Of a stretch of DNA of 64,000 nucleotides, positions 1 to 10,650 are shown piece by piece. The notes beneath the pieces are model-generated. The model did not search any database, was not told the origin of the DNA, and saw only the letters and a list, made by a program, of their open reading frames with translations. Location: positions 2,728,001 to 2,792,000 of the forward strand of contig JAHEWK010000009.1 of NCBI GenBank assembly GCA_020740775.1, written 5' to 3'. Source of the DNA: Ilyonectria destructans. Lineage: Eukaryota > Ascomycota > Sordariomycetes > Hypocreales > Nectriaceae. The translations under genes were made by a program, and so were the position numbers. The stretch's first letter is position 1. Each line of letters begins with the position of its first letter.

Positions 1-1340
1 TCTTATTCTAGATAGCTATAAAAGTTACCTTTAGTTAACTTTAAGCTTTACTATAAGAAAAATAAGATTGTCACACTTTATATACCTTCTTATTTATCCT
101 ATATTCTTTAGCCTCTTAATATTGGGTATTTTAGCCTGCTTAAGTAAGTATATAGGTAATAAATAGAGAGAAAGATACAGGTAGGTATAATATATATTAC
201 TAAAGAGGATTTCTTTATAGTATTTTCGCTGTATTCTAAAAGTCTATAATAGAAAAGAATATCTAAGCGGGTTTTTAAGGAGTAGGCCTTATATCTTTAA
301 ATTCGAAAAGTGTAATCTTAAGGCTGAATATAAAGCTATATATACTGCTGCTAGTTAATAGAGTTAATAAGCTACTAGTACTTTAAATTTCTAAGATACT
401 AAATAACCTAATAGAAGTAAGCTTATAATCTAAATTTATTAAGACCTGAATCTCTTAATACTAAAGAAGCTCTCTAATATTAATTTTATATACTATTAAT
501 CAATTTATAAAGAGAACTTAAGAAATTATATATCAGATTGTATTACTAAGGTTAAAAAACTAGTGTAATAATCGGTATACTATACTATACTTATAAGTTT
601 AGAGTAGGCTAATCCTGATTGGTAGTTTATATAACGGGGAATCAGGCGGGTTAAGACTTAAACAAGCAGGTTATATCTAATAATAGTAGAGCAAAGAATA
701 CTCAATATAATTAAGTTATATTAATAGCTGAGGAGCTGCCTATACTAGATATACACTTCTCAGATAACTAGATACTAGGTGGACTGCCGTATCCTCCGGG
801 GGACTGCCGCCAGTCCAGAACCGCCTTTGTCGGTCCTGGTGGAGCGTCAGTCCCGAGGCGGACCACGGGATTAATCCGTATAAAAGTGGTTCTCATCGTT
901 CTGCCAGTTCTAACCGCCTGGTTATAACATAGGCCGTAACAACTAGATTCTTTAAGATAAAAATAAGATATTTAGTTAATATTAATAGGCTAAAAAGAAA
1001 TAATTGCGGGATAGAGGAAGTTTAACTCTAGCTGAAGGGCAGGATTTACAGGATCAGAAGGATATAAATATACAGTTAGAAGAAGAAAGCCGTCGAAATA
1101 GCAGTCAGAAGCAGAGGTCAGAAATAAAGACACGGCAATATAGCGTCTGCGGCAAGACAGAATATAACGTACGAAGGTGTCAAATCGAAGTAACAGTATC
1201 TCAAGAATAGAGTCCCAATTGATTTGAGCCGATTTAGAGTATTGTGGTTGATTTTATAGGGGTAGAGAGTTGCGAGGTTGTGGAAAATTGACCGCACGCT
1301 TGTTTTGACCGTATGCTTATCATGTATGTTATAGCTATTG
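1..1340 (+). mobile_element. 3' part of a RIP-degraded Fot1/Pogo (Tc1/mariner superfamily) DNA transposon
   Basis: AT-rich and full of stops, but positions 1004-1210 keep a frame that resembles the C-terminal end of fungal Fot1/Pogo transposases: a LTLAEGQD-like segment, a charged stretch, then a decayed CCHC zinc knuckle (VCGKTEYN...C, where the expected His is Tyr). About 1290-1335 resembles the outer terminal inverted repeat of this family (TATGCTTATCATGTATGTTA). The element starts outside the window and is interrupted by a solo LTR at 564-941. CAA-to-TAA and CAC-to-TAC type changes fit RIP. Family assignment is by motif recognition only. Confidence 0.6.
564..941. mobile_element. Solo LTR, 378 bp, with target-site duplication ACTAG
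   Basis: The segment begins TGTAATAATCGG and ends CCGTAACA, so it has TG...CA termini. It is flanked by the perfect 5-bp direct repeat ACTAG at 559-563 and 942-946. A related but more strongly RIP-mutated copy is at 57430-57820. Its GC-rich right half (780-930) is much less mutated than the surrounding transposon. It lies inside the Fot1/Pogo remnant, so it inserted later. Confidence 0.75.
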
Positions 1341-1804
1341 TTATATTGAGACCTCCTGTGGCGGCATAATATGCATCTCTATGCTATGTGGAATCAACTA
1401 GAAGCTGCTTGCTAAGCCGGTAGCAATAGGGGGCAACTTTTATCTTTAGTGGCGATATTTCTATCCCTTTAAGTATAAAATAGGGCCTTTATAACCCTCA
1501 ATTAATAGAGGGACAACCTTTTCGATTAACATCATTTTGATCAATAACTCCTGCTATTGCATATAGCAAATTGCGTATCCAACAATTATTTTAAATTTTT
1601 AAGAATTCTTTTAAAAATCACGTTTTAAGGTATAAAACTACTTTGGGACACTCGGTTATTTAAGATACTCGCTTATCACGTACGTTAGTTACTGCCTATA
1701 TAGATAGATAAAGATAATAAATAGAGAGTTAAGAAGATTCTATATACTAAATATAAGAAAATCAGTTAAGGTAGAAGGTATAAAGCTCTTATTAGATAAT
1801 TCAG
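1341..1804. mobile_element. MITE-like terminal fragment (right end about 1560-1700)
   Basis: The stretch around 1610-1700 has the subterminal CACGTTTTAAGGTATAAAA block followed by a terminal sequence that ends CGCTTATCACGTACGTTA. The same arrangement, with C-to-T changes, forms the right ends of elements at 27335-27770 and 33635-34065. This copy is the least mutated and best shows the original terminus. Its left end was not identified. No gene is seen here. Confidence 0.4.
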
Positions 1805-2255
1805 CTATACTACCCCAACCTGAAAGCTTATTAAAAGCCTGGAAGAAGTTAAAGCTCTTAATATATTACAAACTAATCTTAGTGGCCGATAGACCACTAG
1901 AGGAGTATGAGGCGAAGAGGCGGCAAGAGCATCGCTCGGAAAGATAAGGCTTTGACGGAAGGACAGAGGGTCTGAAGAACAGGGAAAGTCCCAGGGCTCT
2001 ATTGCTGCTAAGATTTCAACTGGATAGCGACACACATGAAGGAAAGTCAAAGGGAATGAAAACATGAATGCTTTCAAGAAACGTTCAAGGCATGTTATGG
2101 TATTGGCTCCAAAGAAGCTTGCTGCTCCCCAGTGATTTGATGTCTTCGCAATGTCGAATGGCTCCATGCAAATGATTTCTCCAACCCATGTCATACCTCA
2201 CCATAGCGAATTGATCTCCCCCAGCCAATCTAAAGGTCATCGGAACTGCCAAGGC

Positions 2256-3176
2256 TCAGGCGATGTGATGGACAAACTCACCCATGCCCTCGATCGATGC
2301 CTTAACAGTCTCCCCACGCCTCAGAAACCTGCCACGTCCCAGCCCAACGCCGCCTCCTGTACCAGTCATAATCATATCCCCAGGGTGTAGAGTAAGTTGG
2401 AACGATAGCGCAGACACCTGTTCGGCGACAGAGTAGACCATATGCGAGGTGGACGTATTTTGCATAAGCTCATCGCCGACCCAGAGCTGCATCTTGAGAT
2501 CCTGTGGATTCTTGACCTGCTTCACTGGCACGATCCAAGGCCCAGTGATACATGACCCATCAAAACACTTCTGAGCGAACCAGTCGAAATAGAAGGGTTC
2601 GCCAGGGTTCAACCCTTCACGGCATACATTCTCTCGGAGCGACAGGTCGTTGCCCACCATGTAACCGGCCACGTACTCGAGTGCCGACTCCATGGGCACA
2701 CGCCGTGCCTTTCGCCCAATGACGACGGTAAGTTCCACTTCCCAATCACCCATTGTGACCTCTGGGTCGAATGTGGTGGTTGAGTTGGGACCACAAACAC
2801 CAGTGGTGTTTTTCAGGAAAAAGAATGGCTTCTCCCCGCGTTCCTTGAGCGTAGGCTGGGGCTTCAGGTTGAGAGCACGATCCATTTCTGATCCATGGTC
2901 ATTATAGGCGCCACCAGCGCAGAAAATTGTACCTGGGCGTAGATTGGGAGCAAGGAGGGTAACGTCAGTGAGGGAGCGGGAAGGTGTTTTGGCGGAATCC
3001 GGATCGACAGCGAACTGCTCTAGTTGCGGTCGAATGTCGTCCCAACTTTCCAAGGCACTTGAAATAGTCGAATATTTGTTGTCAGTGACATCGCTAAGGT
3101 CGTAAATACGCCCATTGACATGAACAGCACCTCTTGGGCCTTGTGCGGCTTTGTAGCTGAGTAGCTCGTAGGACAT
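2256..3176 (-). CDS. Fumarylacetoacetate hydrolase (FAH) family protein
   Basis: A single exon encodes 306 aa, the usual size for the short FAH/fumarylpyruvate hydrolase/2-hydroxyhepta-diene-dioate isomerase family. Visible family features are a WEVELTVVIG segment (the E-x-E metal ligands) near residue 145, a GNDLSLRE segment corresponding to the D-(V)-S-x-R stretch, and a C-terminal TGTGGGVGLGRG turn in place of the usual GTPxGVG. These enzymes cleave or hydrate acyl-pyruvate ring-fission products with a divalent metal in the cytosol. It is transcribed away from the deacetylase-like gene across an 810-bp shared upstream region. In this cluster it would be the last step after ring opening, which is inference. 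The substrate cannot be read from the sequence. Confidence 0.9.
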   Translation of the reverse strand: MSYELLSYKAAQGPRGAVHVNGRIYDLSDVTDNKYSTISSALESWDDIRPQLEQFAVDPDSAKTPSRSLTDVTLLAPNLRPGTIFCAGGAYNDHGSEMDRALNLKPQPTLKERGEKPFFFLKNTTGVCGPNSTTTFDPEVTMGDWEVELTVVIGRKARRVPMESALEYVAGYMVGNDLSLRENVCREGLNPGEPFYFDWFAQKCFDGSCITGPWIVPVKQVKNPQDLKMQLWVGDELMQNTSTSHMVYSVAEQVSALSFQLTLHPGDMIMTGTGGGVGLGRGRFLRRGETVKASIEGMGEFVHHIA

Positions 3177-3986
3177 GATGGATGATGAAAGACGTGACTT
3201 CTTGATTGCATACAGACGTATATCGTTAGCAGGGAGGTAGTTGGAATTCTACATCAGACACTTTAGCCACTGGCAATTTAAATCGTGTTCGAAGCCTTCT
3301 TATTGTTGGACACTGCATTATCAGCGCTCAAAGCCTCGGCACTGGAGTTTGTGGTGCCCATGCGCCACGGGGCGAACTAATTTGTGTGAGTTTTCCGGTC
3401 CATCCAAACCGTCCGCTTAAACCTTCGGGCGCAGGCAAGCCAAGACCAGGTTTGGTTAAGCAGTTGTGGATCCTTTTCTCGTGTAGGCTTAGTTCTCTAC
3501 GTCGACCATTGTTTTATTATCTCGGGACAATTTCTGGTGTCTAGCTGACCTTCGAAGGAGATTAGTTCGGGTTAGGGAAATCGGAACTTTTTACAAAGTG
3601 CGATCCGCCTCCCTCCTAACTCGGGCATCTTAATACCCATGTCCCTGACAAGCCCCACTTCAGCGGAGGAAAATATGCAGTTTAAGGCTTCCGGCACATC
3701 TTAAACCCCCCGACGGTTTATATGGGAGGGCGTTCGCCGCCAGCTGAATCGAGCAATCGGAATCCCCCTATTGCCCCGGAATTAGGATGTTCGGAGGGTC
3801 TACTTAGCCCACCTCGGTCACTCGGCAGTGAGTACTACTCCGATGGGACGAAACTGGTTTAGCCCCAATATCTCCTTTCGATATTTAACACTTGCTTCCC
3901 TTGTAGACCCACTACTCAGTTTTCTATTCAATTTTATTGACAACCAGACATAGACCTAATAAGTCATACATCTTTCCCGCTTTTCG
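3177..3986. promoter_or_regulatory. Shared intergenic region between two divergent cluster genes
   Basis: This 810 bp separates the divergent FAH and deacetylase-like genes. It contains many CGG/CCG triplets (for example around 3395-3420 and 3770-3850), the half-sites bound by Zn2Cys6 regulators. No single palindrome stands out. No reading frame worth calling is seen. Confidence 0.4.
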
Positions 3987-4823
3987 GTGCCAGACATTTC
4001 CATTGCCTGCGGAATGGCAAATTATTCTTGGCCGGGCGGCGCGAAGGCGGCCGTGAGCTTCACTATGGACAATCTCGGGGAGCCGCTCGAAATCCAGCTT
4101 GGTCTTTGGCCAGCAGACGGCCCCTTTGGCACACACCCTTCAATCAAGCAGTGCCTACCTTTTGTCCTGGAGATTTTGGATCGGTACAATGTTAAAGCAA
4201 CTTACTTCGCCGAAGCTTGGAGTCTCGACACATACTCTGACAATGTAAAGGACATGATCCATCGTGGTCATGAGGTAGCATGGCATGCATACCAACACGA
4301 AATATGGGACAAACTTTCTCCCGAGGATGAGGAGGCCAACTTCCTCAAAAGTGTGAGAGCAGCGCAGAACTTTGGCATCAAATATGCAGGTTTCCGCCCT
4401 CCGGGCGGCACTTTCACGGAAACCACCAGTCGTCTCTTGAAAACATATGGCTTTCATTATATATCCCCTCTTCAAGACAAAATCAGCACCGATGAAGGTA
4501 TCACTGTACTCCCCTTCAAGTGGAGAGACGTTGATGCTTACTACTATGCGCCAGAGTTTGGCGCTCTACGGCAATCCTACGGCGAGCAGGAAGCGGTGAT
4601 GGAACCCCAAGTCCTGAAGAATCACTTGTCGAAGCGAATTTCGGAGACTATTAAAGCAAAAGGGCACTTGACAATACTCTTTCATCCCTTTCTGCAGTCA
4701 TCACATGAGAGGCTTTTGGTGATGGAAGAAGTCGTGAAGCAACTTGCCAACGATCCTGAAATTTGGTGTGCACCTTGTAATGAAGTTGTCCAGTGGATTC
4801 AGAACCACCCAGATAAGCAATGA
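3987..4823 (+). CDS. Polysaccharide deacetylase (NodB-like) family protein, possibly a cyclic imide/amide hydrolase
   Basis: An intronless frame of 278 aa. NodB-fold motifs are visible: SFTMDN (Asp28-Asn29, in place of the usual TFDDG), the metal-binding H-x3-H in AWHAYQHE (His100, His104), the GFRPPGG motif near residue 138, and the late LFHPF motif. There is no signal peptide, so it is a cytosolic enzyme rather than a wall deacetylase. This soluble subgroup includes allantoinase-like and cyclic-imide-hydrolase enzymes acting on C-N bonds. With catabolic neighbours, hydrolysis of an amide or imide ring-cleavage product is plausible. The start codon at 3987 is the first ATG of the frame and precedes all motifs. 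Chitin or peptidoglycan deacetylation is a less likely alternative. Confidence 0.85.
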   Translation: MPDISIACGMANYSWPGGAKAAVSFTMDNLGEPLEIQLGLWPADGPFGTHPSIKQCLPFVLEILDRYNVKATYFAEAWSLDTYSDNVKDMIHRGHEVAWHAYQHEIWDKLSPEDEEANFLKSVRAAQNFGIKYAGFRPPGGTFTETTSRLLKTYGFHYISPLQDKISTDEGITVLPFKWRDVDAYYYAPEFGALRQSYGEQEAVMEPQVLKNHLSKRISETIKAKGHLTILFHPFLQSSHERLLVMEEVVKQLANDPEIWCAPCNEVVQWIQNHPDKQ

Positions 4824-5595
4824 ATATTCAATAATTCCTATTAGATGGGATAAATAGTGGCCCAAGTTTCCATTATCCATACTAGGTTCAGAGCTCCTTG
4901 AGCCCAGTTCTATATCCACTACATACATCTGCTGATGTGCCCATTGCGGATTTTAATGGTTAGGATTCGTATGAGCGGAACAACCACTGTCTTACTATTG
5001 GTTTTTTTTATCTCTCAAGGGTTTGACCTCTGGCTTCCCTCCAGGTGTGTGCTGCCAAGGGCCTTGACCTTAATTAGTGGAACAACTTGAGGGCTGTTTC
5101 TCTAGCCTGTTTCATAGGACCATCTAGTTAGTTTCAAATATCAAGATAGTTGATTCTCATCTTTAAGGAATGTGAAGAGGTTAGGGTAGTTTAAGCACAC
5201 ACCCCCTTCGGAGGCATTGGATGCTCAAAAAATTTTTTTTTAAAGACCAGTAGTCAGATCAATAGTGTGGATATCATACCCAAGCACACATAGTAAGGCA
5301 AGAGTAACTTTGACATCTATATATTCCTTTGAATGCTTACACTTCCAGCAGTAAATAAATGCAGGCTCACTCAATTAGACTAGCTTACTCGTTTGTAGTC
5401 TTGACAAGATAAATGAGGAAAGAAATAATATACACCCTGATATAAACTATCTTGACTAATGGCCAGGGGCTATAGAGGGGTAATCTTATAACCGTAAAAC
5501 TCGATGGGGTAACAGATGCTAATCAGACAACGATCAGTCCTCCTCTGTCACCTAAGTTCCCCACGTTTCCTGATTAAAAGCAACTGCGTTGTGCT
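4824..5595. other. Intergenic region between convergent genes
   Basis: No gene is seen. It holds the 3' ends of two convergent transcripts and AT-rich stretches, including a T/A run near 5228-5242. Confidence 0.5.
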
Positions 5596-6824
5596 CTAGA
5601 CACTGATAGTGGTGGTGAAGGTGGTTGGCGCCTTGGCAGTCGTGGGCACCTGTTCAAGGGGGCCTAGTTTTGTAAGGTTGTAGTTCGCGTTGGACTTGCC
5701 GCCATCCTTGCCATAATAGCTGGCTGCCTGTACCACATCGTTGTAGTTCGCATCCAAGTCGATTCCAAAAACCATCCACGCCATGATTCCCTTTTCCAAA
5801 CTGTCTCTTAGGAACGTGTATCGTGTAACAGGGTCAATAACCTCGGCTTCAACATAGAAGATCCCATCCTCCGAGTTCTTGACCATAGTGTTGGTATTCT
5901 CCGAGTAAGGCGAGATGGTATCTACCAAGTTGATCAGGTCTTGGTCGAAGAAGACCTGGCCAACGTGAGCAATGTTTCCCGAGTTCATCTCAAGAGTCTT
6001 ATTGGGAAGCACAGTGGCGTTGTTATGGATCATGACGTGGACGTGGGTAGCTCGTAAGGGGTAGTGGCCAGGAAACATCAGTGGAAGTGGACAAGTCCAT
6101 GATGATCAGTTGGCTGGATGCTTCTGAAAAAGGTGGTGTTGATGTTATCCGCAGAAACATCCTCGTAGGTGACGCCAGAGTAGTCTCCGGCACTATCGGC
6201 GTGCCAAACATCCGCATACACGCCAGTCACCGGCTCACATGTCTTGGAGTCTATGAATTGGAGCTGCAAGAGCATAGGAATTCCTTCCTGGTCTTCCGCT
6301 ATGTCAGAGCGCTCAAGCTCTCCAGCCACATCTTGCGTTTGGTTAGAGCAATATTCGAGTAAAGTTCACGGGTGACGGATACAACTCACAATATGGTCCA
6401 TAAGTAGCCTGTGGTGCCAGAAGGCAGGAGTCGTCGTAGTTGGAGAACAGTTCAGCGGGATTCGTACCCGGAGTGTAACCAGCGTAGGTCACATTATGGT
6501 TCGTTGCCAGGGAGCTATAGAAGCTGCGGGCTTTCAGATGTGGATCTAATGGTACTTGAAGTGAGATTCTGTCTGTATTGCAAGTCAAGGCTGTTAATGG
6601 GGATGTGACCTACCTTGATCGTTGAGATTGCGGTTCTTTCTTTCCTTGGCGACCATTTCGGCCCTCTGAGCGGCCACCTTCTGCGTAAGGCCGCGTGCTT
6701 CAAGCACCTCACCACAGTGAGCAAGTGACCGGCTATGGTATTTCCCATCTGGGATACCGTGGGCATTGCCGAGGGTGGGCTGCAGAGCGAGAGAAAGCGT
6801 GAACGTGGTCCAGTAAGCCATCAT
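5596..6824 (-). CDS. Secreted intradiol ring-cleavage dioxygenase, interrupted by a one-base frameshift
   Basis: Exons on the minus strand are 6824-6614, about 6554 (or 6572)-6390, and 6331-5596. The N-terminus is a hydrophobic signal peptide ending near NAHG. Exon 2 joins exon 3 as GPYYVAGELERSD, the first tyrosine-ligand motif of fungal intradiol dioxygenases. Later come VWHADSAGDYSG and FPGHYPLRATHVHV, which supplies the second Tyr and both His iron ligands. Near 6079-6082 the frame runs ...GLVHFH then TGA, and the family sequence resumes at once in another frame as MFPGHY, so one base is missing where a Thr codon is expected. No GT-AG intron fits there. Catechol-type substrates are oxidised to muconates by this family. 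It is either a pseudogene or a sequencing/assembly error. Confidence 0.85.
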
Positions 6825-8443
6825 GTTTTGAAGCTGTGAATAAGTTTTCTTGATGTGTTTTAAGGAAGTGGTAGTAGTTGTCTTTACAGCTTACATTTTG
6901 GGGTTATATAAGAGACTTATATAGGAAGAGATCTCATGTAAAATCAGCCAGGAAGTCAATATCTTTCAAAGGGGTTCCGCAATGCATGAATCAGGATCCT
7001 TTTCGTGGAGTGTCAATCAATGCGAGATACGAGACGGGATTATTGCCCTCCCAGCAAAAGGACACAAAAGAGTAGACGAATCTGTGACGCGTAACTGAGG
7101 CTCCATGCCGGTTGCGACGATTGCATCAAGCTAACGATCATTCGTCAGCTCTGGATCAGTGATGACGACGCGGAGGCGACTGCCGTCGGAGATTTACACG
7201 AGCCTCGTTGAGACTACGAGCCATAATTCTAAAAGGAGGGAGGAATTTTCGTTCAGTCGCTAATGTAAGCGGAACATAAGATCAAATCGATGCCTCTCTC
7301 GCTTCCAAAACACTACAGTTGTCATGGGTAAGTAATGTTAGTTGGCCTCATGCAACAGGGGCCTGTGGGTCGGTCCTCTCACAGTGTCTGATTCTTATTA
7401 ATACGGCATAGCTAGGCTATTTCCTTTTCTAATCTAGTAAAGATATATATATTCTATTTGCAACAATAACAGCCCGACACCTCTTTCATATTGTGCCAAA
7501 TGGAGCAGTTAAAAACTCCTTATTAACTGTATTCCAAGCTTCTGTAACAGCTTTTCGTAGCCTATCATAGGATATTTCAAATACAAGTGGGGCTCATAGT
7601 TAACACAGTGATAGTACAAAAAAGCGGGTATTTTTGCGTGGGGGCCAACTAAATTATTTACCCCTAACAACTGTAGAGGATAACGGTGCATGTGGGTCTG
7701 GGGCTTAGACCGGCATAATGGCACCGGAATTACGGATTAGAGAGCCACAGCCGGCGTGATAGAGTGCCGAATACTTGCGCTCGCATATCGGTTATGGAAA
7801 GTTGTATCCGTAGAGGGCACTTTTCACCGCCCCTTTTCCCTCCTATCTTGTTTACCGCTTCCTCCCCTGTTCATAAGCGACCTCAACTATATGATCTAGA
7901 CGACCTTAGTAGGGTTAGTTTCTCCACCTGCCATTAGTAACGCGAACCACCCCCTCTACAATTGGGCTGTCCATTCTATCAAGAGCAGGTTGCTGCTGGC
8001 ACAGAACCAAAAGAACCACCCCCGCTAATGTCAAGCGACGCCTGTTCAACCGTCACCTTCGACGGGTCAATCTGAGCGTGGCCAGGCTGCTTAAAGATCA
8101 TGACTACGGATGACAAATTCTAACAAAGGGGCATGAACATTCCGATATAACTGAACTATTAGACACATGCAACAAGCGACTCAATTTCACGTTTGAATGC
8201 GCAAAAGATTTCCTCTCCGGTCCCGAACGTCATTTCACTTGAATGAGTTTAATTTCGCGCATCTCAAACGCCTCAAACTTGCCGCATATTACAATGCTAG
8301 ACTATAGTAGATGGTAAACTGGGAACGATCGTGGAGAGGAGAAGGTTGTGTATAGTGAACTAATTTCATCAATCTGATGCTGGAAAATACCGGTAGATAG
8401 CAATCCTTAAGTCCGAGAAGCCTTATCAAAATCCACCGATCGC
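6825..8443. other. Intergenic region, no gene seen
   Basis: About 1.6 kb with ordinary base composition and no convincing reading frame, RNA gene or repeat. The part next to 6824 is the dioxygenase promoter. The part next to 8444 holds the 3' end of the Baeyer-Villiger oxidase transcript. Confidence 0.5.
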
Positions 8444-10018
8444 TCAAGTCGAAGGCACCTGCTCCCATACATCATCGAACCCGGCCCCACGAATCCAGCT
8501 CTCATCCTCGTACGGACCTGCCTTACCACCCGCTGGGTTCAAGCTATCCACTATAGCAATTGCAAACTTCTCAAAATCGGTGCCCTTCATTCTGAACTCG
8601 GGCCTGGCCTCGTATGGCTTGGAAACCTGTTCAGCGTATAGAACAGCCCGAATCATTTTGGAGGCGTGGCCATCGTCCGGGTGAGCCATTCCGCGGCGGA
8701 TCGCGTCTGCCCAAGTACCTTCCGCGCGTGTGGGCTTGTAAGTTCGGATGATGTCCAAGTCCAACTTGGGGGCTCCCATATCGATGTACAAAATCAACGA
8801 GAAGCGGCCGGCATATGTAAGCAAACGCGCCTTGGCTGCCCGGGAAATCCATGGAATCCTCACAAAGGTACCAAAGAAGATGGACATGTTCATAGGGTGC
8901 ATGAGGAAAAAGTCCATCCTTGGAGCCTTCTTGGCTCGCTGAGCGCCTGCAACGATGTATGCTAGTAGCTCGGTTAGCATTTGGCTTCAAGCGGCTGAGA
9001 TCGGGGACGCGCAAGGCCAAAGATTCAGAGATGGGTTCTTACCTGTTGCATTGCATAACTCAGCCATCCGGAGGTCAACTTCGCCCTCCTGTACCTCATA
9101 CTGGGCTGCAAGTTGCATTGCTTCTTCCTTTGCATTTAGCAGCACGCCGTCTCGGACCTTCTCCCGAACTTGCGAGTTGGACGCATTTCGACACTTTTCG
9201 CTCCCATGCGCCAAATCGAGAAGCTCAGCTAGAGTCTTTCTAGGAGTTCCTGGCACTGTAGCTCTAGCCTCAGCTTCGTGAAAGAAGGTGAAGAGATAGT
9301 TGTCGTCATGGACAGCGGCCTGTGCCAAGGCTTCTGCCACAATTGCTGGCTGCTTGAATTCGAGACCACAACCAAGGTGAATGATGGGGTGTAGAAAACC
9401 TTTGTTCCCAGTCAGTCGCACCCTAATAATTGGTATCAGAGCTTGGTATGAACGAAGAACGTACCCATGAATAGCCGAACAAGCATGTCGTCGGCACGGT
9501 GGTCTTCTGCAAACACGTACTCTTGAATCACGGCTGGGACGCCTTTGGCCATGATCTCGTCTTCGTAGAACTTCACGAAGGACATGTAGTTGTCCTCATC
9601 GCCCTGAGCTTTCTTGTAGGCTGCGGAATTCGACAGATCCTTGATCATGTCCTTCTGTTCGGGAACTGCATCTCTCTGATAGTCCAGATTAACATCATAA
9701 AGACGTTGAATTTGGGCTCGATCAGCACCCAAGGCAAACAGAGTCAAGATATGATGCACGATGTGATTCTAGGCCACTCATTAGTCATCGAACCTACAAG
9801 ATAGGAAGTAAGATGCGTACATGCATGTGCACACCTTCTTTGTCCATGTAACTGAAGAAGATATGATGTTTGTAGTGGTTCTCCTGGAGGACTTGGTTGA
9901 CAGTCTCGGCCGCATTCGGCGAGAGAGTTTGAGCGTGCCAGATGCCTCGGTTAACAGCCGAGTCCACATTCACAACTGAGCTTAGAGCTTTGTCGTTGGT
10001 TGTTGAAGCGGTAGCCAT
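8444..10018 (-). CDS. Questin-oxidase/AflY-like Baeyer-Villiger oxidase
   Basis: Four exons (10018-9821, 9768-9465, 9399-9043, 8961-8444) join in phase to 458 aa. Diagnostic segments are HNHIVHHILTLFALGA near residue 66, FMGFLHPIIHLGCGLEF across the second splice, QPAIVAEALAQAAVHD, and MDFFLMHPMNMSIFF. These match the questin oxidase-like family (GedK, AflY) of cofactor-poor Baeyer-Villiger oxidases, which open quinone or anthraquinone rings in fungal polyketide pathways. The third splice uses a TAG at 8962 after a GCTAAC branch site. The nearer AG at 8995 would put a stop in frame. The gene is divergent from the FAD monooxygenase. In a degradation cluster it could open a hydroxyquinone made by that neighbour, which is inference. 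Confidence 0.88.
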
Positions 10019-10650
10019 AGCGTATTGTTGTTAGAGAAGCGTTGTAGGTAGATTCGTAGCTCGTAGTCTTGTTTGAACTTGTTGAAATGTCACAAAGATA
10101 ATTCCTCAATCAACAACGGATAAATGCGGGGACTTATAGGTCTAAGCGGATGGGTGGCTAGAAGAGTCTCGGAGTATTCATCATACGATGAGACGGAGGA
10201 GGGAAGGAACAAAGATACACGGAAAGACAGACGCCTACCGTGGGAGCCTTCAACATGGCTGATCCCCCGAATCGATGAACGGGCGTGCGGCATATTTAGT
10301 CGATGTCCAGTTGGAGTTGGGGTTCGGCGGCCGAATTAATTCAGCCGCTCCCGGTCGGAACCTGGAATTTCGGTTTGACAGGTCTTCCAGGCCCGGGTCT
10401 CCGGGGCCAAATTGCCCGAGTCAGTCTCAAGCCTTTTTTACTTGCCCTGATGTGTCGCTTGCTGCTTCAGGATTAGTATCAAGACCCAAGCCTCGACTCT
10501 GCCATACACGGTTTCTCCAGGCTTGGGTACTTAGTACTTAGTCTCCTAGTTCTCTCACGCTACATCTCGTATACTCTTCACTTCATTCTTCAGAAGACCA
10601 TACTGACTCACTTGCAACTATCCTCAACGACATTCTTTTTTGGCTGTACA
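10019..10650. promoter_or_regulatory. Divergent promoter of the Baeyer-Villiger oxidase and FAD monooxygenase genes
   Basis: This 632-bp region has a cluster of CGG/CCG triplets at 10320-10420, including a GGCGGCCGAATTAATTCAGCCG stretch (10327-10348) that can be read as an inverted CGG/CCG arrangement around AATTAATT. That suggests Zn2Cys6 regulator binding. Site assignment is inference. Confidence 0.4.

Noticed and set aside
1805..2194. Open frame of 129 codons on the minus strand downstream of the FAH gene
   Set aside because: No family features or intron logic, and it lies in the 3' flank. Treated as chance.
6023..6217. Short intron or alternative frame as an explanation of the dioxygenase break
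   Set aside because: No GT...AG pair restores the frame without deleting the conserved FPGHY motif.
9400..9464. Splice at the nearer AG (9423) in the Baeyer-Villiger oxidase
   Set aside because: It gives the wrong phase and a stop. The AG before GTTTTC (9400) is in phase and yields FMGFLHP.
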